DNA of 64,000 nucleotides, taken from the NCBI GenBank assembly GCA_024195265.1, contig JAJLRJ010000010.1, positions 34,826,626 through 34,890,625 on the forward strand, in the 5' to 3' direction. The notes under the pieces were generated by a model. It made no database searches and had not been told where the DNA came from. It was given only the letters and a program-made list of their open reading frames with translations. Made by a program: the position numbers and the translations under genes. Source of the DNA: Dendrophyllia cribrosa (taxonomy: Eukaryota > Cnidaria > Anthozoa > Scleractinia > Dendrophylliidae). The stretch's first letter is position 1. Each line of letters opens with the position of its first letter. Below are positions 58,651 to 64,000 of this stretch, piece after piece.

Positions 58651-58668
58651 TCTAGAGCTGAAAACAAG

Positions 58669-59871
58669 ATGACCAAGATATACGTTTTGAAAAGTTTGTT
58701 ATCCTTCTTGTCATTTTGTGTGTCTGTTTGGTTTTGTTTCTTCATATTTCACTTACAGCAATCAACGAAACGGAGACTTGTAAAGAGCAATACCGTGGAA
58801 AATACACCAGCATTATTTAAAATGAGAGATGATCAGAACCATATTCAGAATGATGATCGTATTCAGAATCATATTCAGAATCTTACTCAACAGTCAATCC
58901 GACGAAGCTTAATTATCTTCGGCCACGATCGATCTGGAACAACTTTTATAAGCGCTATGTTTGCAAAGGATCCTCAAATATTCATGGTTTATGAGCCACT
59001 TTGGATAACGCAAGATTGGGAATACGAACATTTTGACTGTTTAAACTGTGAGCTCAAGATTGTGAGTTCTATTGTAAGCTGTAACTTTTCTCAATACTTT
59101 GCATCAAGGAAATTTTTATCTTACGTTGAAAATCCATGGACGGGGGCATTGCCTATCAATATTTTCAAAACACCGAAGTTTTGCAACGCCGTTGAAAATG
59201 CACACAGCGAAGTGGATTGCCTCGATCTTGGTAAAAATCCGAGATTTGTGGATTATGTTTGCGAGAACAAGTTTAAGCACAGCGTTGTCAAGGTTTCGCC
59301 CGTGCGTCTTCCCAAAGAAAAACTGGCTAATCTGGTTCCACAAGTTTTACTGGAAAATCCTGATATTGATGTGCGTGTATTGCACTTGGTCCGAGATCCC
59401 AGAGGGAACATAAACTCTCGAATAAACATAGAATGGGTAAAAGATTATCCTAACCCACATCTTTGTCAAACCGCAAGGAAACTTTGCGATACAATCCAAG
59501 CTAATTTAGAGCATGCAGACAAAACTTTGAAACAATTCAATCTCGCTCAACGATATAAACTGGTTTTATACAAGCAGGTTGCAGATGACCCGCTTGGTAC
59601 TGCGAGGGATATTTACAAATTCGCTGGATTTGAAATGCCATTGGAGACAGAAAAATGGATAATTGAAAGCACGAAGCCGAACGAAGATCAACTTAAAAAA
59701 GCGCTAGAGAATCCATATTCGCCTGTTAGAAATGCAACGGGAAATGCTGATAAATGGAGAAAAGATGAATTCTTTGAAAGAAATCGAGTCATAGAGAAAG
59801 AATGCAAAGCACTGATGGATTTGCTGGGTTTAACGCAGGTTCCTGAACCAGAGAAAAACTCAAAGGAGTAA
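58669..59871 (+). CDS. Golgi carbohydrate 6-O-sulfotransferase, 400 aa
   Basis: Transfers sulfate from PAPS to the 6-position of galactose, GalNAc or GlcNAc in glycans (GST/CHST1-3-5-7 group). A type II membrane protein: short cytosolic tail, anchor at residues about 8-28, a stem with QNH repeats (57-70), then the catalytic domain. The 5'-phosphosulfate loop is FGHDRSGTTFI (85-94) and the 3'-phosphate site VLHLVRDPRGNINSR (237-251). A conserved NPYSPVRNATGNADKWR-like stretch lies near the end. Length is normal. ATG at 58669 is the first after an acceptor-like TTTCTAG (ending 58655), so a 5' UTR intron is likely, as in many of these single-coding-exon genes. The exact acceptor sugar cannot be told. 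Confidence 0.9.
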   Translation: MTKIYVLKSLLSFLSFCVSVWFCFFIFHLQQSTKRRLVKSNTVENTPALFKMRDDQNHIQNDDRIQNHIQNLTQQSIRRSLIIFGHDRSGTTFISAMFAKDPQIFMVYEPLWITQDWEYEHFDCLNCELKIVSSIVSCNFSQYFASRKFLSYVENPWTGALPINIFKTPKFCNAVENAHSEVDCLDLGKNPRFVDYVCENKFKHSVVKVSPVRLPKEKLANLVPQVLLENPDIDVRVLHLVRDPRGNINSRINIEWVKDYPNPHLCQTARKLCDTIQANLEHADKTLKQFNLAQRYKLVLYKQVADDPLGTARDIYKFAGFEMPLETEKWIIESTKPNEDQLKKALENPYSPVRNATGNADKWRKDEFFERNRVIEKECKALMDLLGLTQVPEPEKNSKE

Positions 59872-60389
59872 AGTAATAAGTAAATCAAGGTGACAGAAAA
59901 GTCATCTTAACCACTGACCAATGACAAAAAGGCTCTGGACAATGCCTCGTTCACATACATGCATGTTTCTTAGGTTTTTTATTTGGAATATTTAACATTT
60001 GTTGGTTTCATTTTTTTTGTTAAGTGTTGCATGCGTTTTTATCTGTGCCGATACGTTTCTGTTTGTTTTGTCCACACGTAGACGCGAGGCTAAAATCAAT
60101 TCGAAGATAGGTTCGTTAAAGTGGTCTAAAGTAGCATTTTGTGTCCCTGGCAGAGCTCGTTGATTTCTCAATATTATGCTGAAATTATGCTCATTTGGAA
60201 ATTATACTGCTTCTGTCCAAAATATTTGAAAAAAAAAAAAGAAAAAAAAACATTATGTGCCTGTTACAACACGGAAACTGTCAGCAAGGCTGGCAATAGG
60301 GCAATGAACTGATTTATTTAGTTAGCCTTCCTCAGGGCCAGGGCTATACTGAAGGTTGTCGGCTCCTTATTCTAATAAATGAATTGAAT
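59872..60389. other. 3' flank of the sulfotransferase
   Basis: No AATAAA close to the stop. A degenerate CCTGAGGAAGGCTAAC (minus, near 60326-60341) resembles the hammerhead-bearing repeat at 54480 but lacks the GAAA. Confidence 0.45.
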
Positions 60390-60403
60390 TTTCCGGTTTT
60401 CAT

Positions 60404-60439
<36 letters not shown>

Positions 60440-60440
60440 C
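60404..60440 (+). repeat. Poly-G run, about 37 bases
   Basis: Uninterrupted G tract in a GCGTTTATTAG-type repeat. Confidence 0.95.
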
Positions 60441-60613
60441 TTTTATTAGAGATGGGTGTTTTTGTTTTTCATTTCTCTGCAAAGTTGGAACACAGCTTTA
60501 TATTACATCGAAACCGCGTAAAACTAGTTTCATTCATGCACTGTACAGATTTCTTTGTATAAATATGAATATATTAAAATCATATATAGCTGAGCTGCGG
60601 ATGAAACATGAGT

Positions 60614-60766
60614 GAAATTTGTGATCCTCGTAGCGTGCTATCAACTTAAGCAGTTGAAAAAGCAACCTGAAAAAGAATTCAGGACTGTTCAAGCCTGAAT
60701 TTTTGTCAGGTTGCTTTTTCAACTGCTTAAGTTGATAGCACACTGCAAGGATCACAAATTTCACTC
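60614..60766. repeat. 153-bp palindrome
   Basis: GTGAAATTTGTGATCCT and inner GCTATCAACTTAAGCAGTTG are mirrored; about 70-bp arms. It is followed by GCGTTTATTACAGAGG-type repeats (60790-60930). Confidence 0.7.
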
Positions 60767-61322
60767 AGATTTCTTTGTGTTATTCGCAGGATTTAGGGGC
60801 AGGGGCGTTTATTGAATTTTCCCGCTTTTTAAGGGGGCGTTTATTACAGAGGGGCGTCTATTAGAGACCAGGCATTTATTCGCGAGGGGCGTACGTCTAT
60901 AAGAGACGGGGCGTTTATAAAAATAAATACGGTATAAGTGAGTGGTTACAATGAAGGCAATACATAGACTGCGAGCATTTGCCTCTTTTCCTCAGATGAG
61001 AACCCGCACGCGCACAAGCGGGGTTGTTCGTTCGTACGTTTGTCTCATCCTCGTCCCCAGGGTCTGGGAACGAGGTTGCGTTTGTCTCCTCGCGAACTTC
61101 GCGCGCCAAAGAAAATAGGAAAAGAAAGAGACTGCTACATGTTGTTTCAAAAGTGACATGCAAGATGTATTGTTCGCTCGCTATTGTAACGTGATGTCCA
61201 TCAACCTTAATAACTTGTAACAATGTCACTGCATGCCTAAATTTAGTTTCATACCTGCAATAAATAAATAGACGTTAAAAAAACAGCCGGCAATACTGTC
61301 ATGTGGTATGGAGTAACGGAGT

Positions 61323-61405
61323 CATTCTCGTCTACAGAGCCGCTTGGCCCTCTTAACCGCCAGAGCCTGAGTCGCCAGGACCAAGCGGCTCTGGGGACGA
61401 GAATG
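61323..61405. mobile_element. 83-bp palindromic MITE, 9-bp TSD
   Basis: CATTCTCGTC...AGAGCCGCTTGG and its complement. TAACGGAGT is duplicated at 61314-61322 and 61406-61414. Confidence 0.8.
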
Positions 61406-61489
61406 TAACGGAGTAGTCTCGAGTATTACGTTTCCATTCAGCTCCCTCGATTTTTGGCGTCCAAGACATTTCGGATGATTAATGACGGA

Positions 61490-63040
61490 TAAGGTCGTAC
61501 AGGGATGGATAGGGTCGCGAGTGCTGTACTTTTACTATTGACATTTCGACGCTTTAAATCAGATAAAGACATGACAATTTGTTGGCAGATTAATGAACTT
61601 GTTGATATATTAAAAAAATAACGCTATAATTACGGAAGGATGGATAGGCGGCATGAAAATAAAGTCTACGGAAACCAGCAGCGCAGTGCATTGACGTCTC
61701 GCTCATAGGCCTTCTGAGAGTTTTTCTGCCCTTGCGTGTCAGTAATTTAGTTGCACAGCAGTGAATGCAGCTGCGACTGAGCATTTCTCAAACATTGCCG
61801 GTAAATCTCTTCCAACTGTAGTCGTAGAAATCAAGTACATTTCCTCAAATATTCTAGTAATAGACACAGAAAATTGTAAAATAAACATTCCTTTGAACTT
61901 GATAAGAAATAGAACACAAACCGCGGTGATAAACAAATTGAACTTATTCATTTTTTTTATAAAACTTGACGTTTCGTATGCTACTACATACATTTTCAAA
62001 AGTGACCGTTACAGTGTTGATAAACTATACTTATATAGTATTGAAAAGGGACTGGGACCGAGATTAAGTACAAAACTTAACAGTTGATCTATAAAAAGAA
62101 ACAGCTAATTAATAAAGCATCAGCTTCTCGCTACTGACGTTTGCATTAAAAGCTGGCTTCAGTTCTTGTATAAACAATGTTTCTTTGATTTTACAGTGGA
62201 AATCAGTTTTGCCCGACGCTAAGATATCAAAATGATCCCACTTGATGTTATGTCCAGTGGTGTTGACATGGTCAGCAATGGCTGATGTGTGGTCATGCTT
62301 AGCGAGGGCCTTAAAATGCTCAGTTTTTCTATCATGAAGCCGTCGTTTAGTTTTACCAATGTAAAATTCTTCACAATCCCAACAACTGGCTTTGTAAATA
62401 GCTTTAGACTGTTGAGAACGATTCAAGCGGTCCTTGTACGGGAAGAAAGATTTGATGCGGCGAGTGTTTTGGAAAATGATTTTAAGGTTGACACAAGAGT
62501 AAAAATTGTATACACAAGATTTTAGACGTTTAGAGATTTGGTTGCTATGTAAACCTAAATAAGGTAGCAGGATAATAATATCCTTCTTAGGAACAGTGGA
62601 GACATGGTTGTTTGACTTGTTAATGTTTCTGTTTAAAACATCATTAATGTGAAAGGTGATTATCCCTTGAGGGTAATCGTTCTGAAGAAGAAGTTTTCGA
62701 AGCTCATCAAGGGCAGATTGCAGCAACAATGAAGAGGAGCAAATCCTGTAGCAGCGATAAGTGAGGGTGCGGATGAGATTTATTTTATATTTGCGCGGAG
62801 TGAAGGAATCCCATTTGGTGTATAACCACGTGAATGTTTTCTTCCGGTAGATAGAAATCATGAAAGTGTTGTTTGGGCAGCGTTTAACGAGGATGTCTAA
62901 AAACGGAATCGAGTTGTCCTGTTCAAATTCAATGGTAAATTTGATACTGTTGTGAAAATTATTCAAATACTGTTGTCCCAAAGGACTGGAGAAGGCATCG
63001 TTACAGATGAGTGGACTAGACGAATCCAACAATTAAAATT
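61490..63040 (-). pseudogene. Penelope-like element, 3' part with GIY-YIG domain
   Basis: 62109-63032 (minus) encodes the reverse transcriptase C-terminal part (SIPFLDILVKR, then FTPRKYKINLIRTLTYRCY) and the GIY-YIG endonuclease-type domain (CWDCEEFYIGKTKRRLHDRK) with the downstream His/Glu region. The frame is open for 307 residues to TAG/TAA near 62109, but the N-terminal reverse transcriptase with its catalytic Asp pair is missing, so it is 5' truncated. Sequence to about 61490 is likely its 3' terminal segment: TTTCGACGCTTTAAATCAG (near 61544) resembles a decayed hammerhead core on the minus strand. Confidence 0.8.
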
Positions 63041-63109
63041 AAAATAATTCACTTTTGTCAGTCTCGCACAATATTTTTTACCTGCTCTCCTTCCATTCAC
63101 TGGTGGTTT

Positions 63110-63240
63110 AAACCATGGCCGCATTTCTGTGACCAGAAGCGGAACCAGAGTGTCCATAGTAAGAGAGGGGGAGGGGGAGGGGGAGGGGGAGCGGCGGAGT
63201 GAATAGAGGAGGGGGGGGGGGGGGGGGGGTAGAGGGGGAA
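63110..63240 (+). repeat. G-rich low-complexity block
   Basis: GAGGGGGAGGGGGA-type repeats, then a G run; related to 7245-7340. Proline-rich frames on the other strand are artefacts. Confidence 0.8.
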
Positions 63241-63601
63241 AGATGCGACGTGAAAATGTAAGAGACTAAAAAACAATTTAACAATTTCGGCTCTTGGTTT
63301 TTTCTCTTTTAAAAGGAGGGGGGGAGGGATGGTGACCCCCCGGGGTGTATCCCTTGATATTGCAAATAGCAACAGCAATAAAATTAAAATGGTTCACCTT
63401 GTTAAAAAAAGCTGTTCATTGTATTAGCCCGAGAAAGCGAGCACTGGGATTTCTCTTGAATGTCACAGCTGCCGACTGGGATTTGGGCATAAATTAGGCT
63501 GGGAAATGGGTTTGGGCAAAATTTGTGCTAAGAATTAAATGGGATTCATACCCCTGGCCCCCTTCAGGACCCTCTTCTCAGGGCTTCTCGGTTTTCAAAA
63601 T

Positions 63602-63899
63602 AGGGAGTTTAAGCAACGACGACGGCAGCGTCAAGGCAAATGTCACTTGAAAAAGTAATTCGCGCTATTTGAAACTACTTTGCAGTCGTTCCAATTTTTT
63701 AATTTGTCTAATGTGACTGGATTGTCCAGAAGCTAAATCGGTATGGATGGCTTTTTAGTTCAAATACGAAAAGGAAAATTAACCGTCGTGTGCTCACCTT
63801 CATTTGACGTTGTTGTTTTGCAGGGAACGGCAATGAAATGTACCAAAATGTAAAACGCAAGTGAAGTGGCATTGTTTTCGCTCATTAACCTATTGTTTA
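63602..63899. mobile_element. TIR MITE copy lacking its right end
   Basis: About 85% identical to 57945-58262. It stops before the right inverted end, at the TATTGTTT/ACGAGCC junction. 63241-63601 and 63900-64000 hold nothing recognised. Confidence 0.7.
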
Positions 63900-64000
63900 C
63901 GAGCCCGCGATATGCAAATCGATAAATCGATCAGCGGTGTCATCAAACGGTCCTTTTTCTGCCTCGTACCCAGACGTCTCTCTGCTGAAAAGCAATGGGC

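Noticed and set aside
60404..60440. Poly-G run considered as a G-quadruplex regulatory element
   Set aside because: Homopolymer within repeats and far from promoters; may include assembly uncertainty.

Overview
The window reads as nuclear DNA of a cnidarian, most likely a stony coral. It has spliced animal genes, about 60% AT, and many inverted-repeat DNA transposons, SINEs, LINE scraps, a Penelope-like element and a Maverick/Polinton. The species assignment is inference; no rRNA, tRNA gene or CRISPR array was seen.

Host genes. (1) A membrane-anchored beta-galactosidase-1-like gene (GH35) runs on the minus strand from 53270 down to at least 6507. I traced 16 exons by splice sites, phase and protein continuity, including a 51-nt microexon; only the short last exon is not found. 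(2) A complete 511-residue cytochrome P450 lies on the plus strand in three exons (16030-16238, 34469-34626, 36480-37648), entirely inside the 27-kb intron 11 of the galactosidase gene. (3) A carbohydrate 6-O-sulfotransferase is encoded by one plus-strand exon at 58669-59871. (4) A possible 3' terminal exon of an unrecognised gene lies at 122-632.

The 18.2-kb intron 1 of the P450 is mostly a stack of nested transposons. An outer element (17346-32268, 8-bp target duplication CGTAACTA) carries a captured RecQ-type helicase fragment. A Polinton (17524-31248) sits in it. An inverted-repeat element (18438-20927) sits in the Polinton, and a palindromic MITE (19061-19659) sits in that. Intron 2 holds a second, three-level nest: a 9-bp-TSD element, a LINE fragment, and a TTAA-flanked MITE.

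The Polinton has about 314-bp terminal inverted repeats whose outer 160 bp are themselves palindromic. It encodes a protein-primed family B DNA polymerase (frameshifted, with an exonuclease motif residue changed), an intact-looking DDE integrase, a VLTF3-like zinc-ribbon transcription factor, and several small membrane proteins. No capsid, protease or packaging ATPase gene is recognisable. Seven reading frames share a short GTATA-type motif 2-14 nt before the ATG. The only two that lack it are divergent genes whose starts overlap in the four bases CATG, which looks like a deletion junction.

The rest is introns and intergenic DNA rich in repeats: a dispersed ~105-bp tandem family, palindromic MITEs, a 147-bp solo LTR, tRNA-type SINEs, microsatellites, a Penelope-like 3' fragment with a GIY-YIG domain, and three hammerhead-ribozyme-like cores showing compensatory changes.
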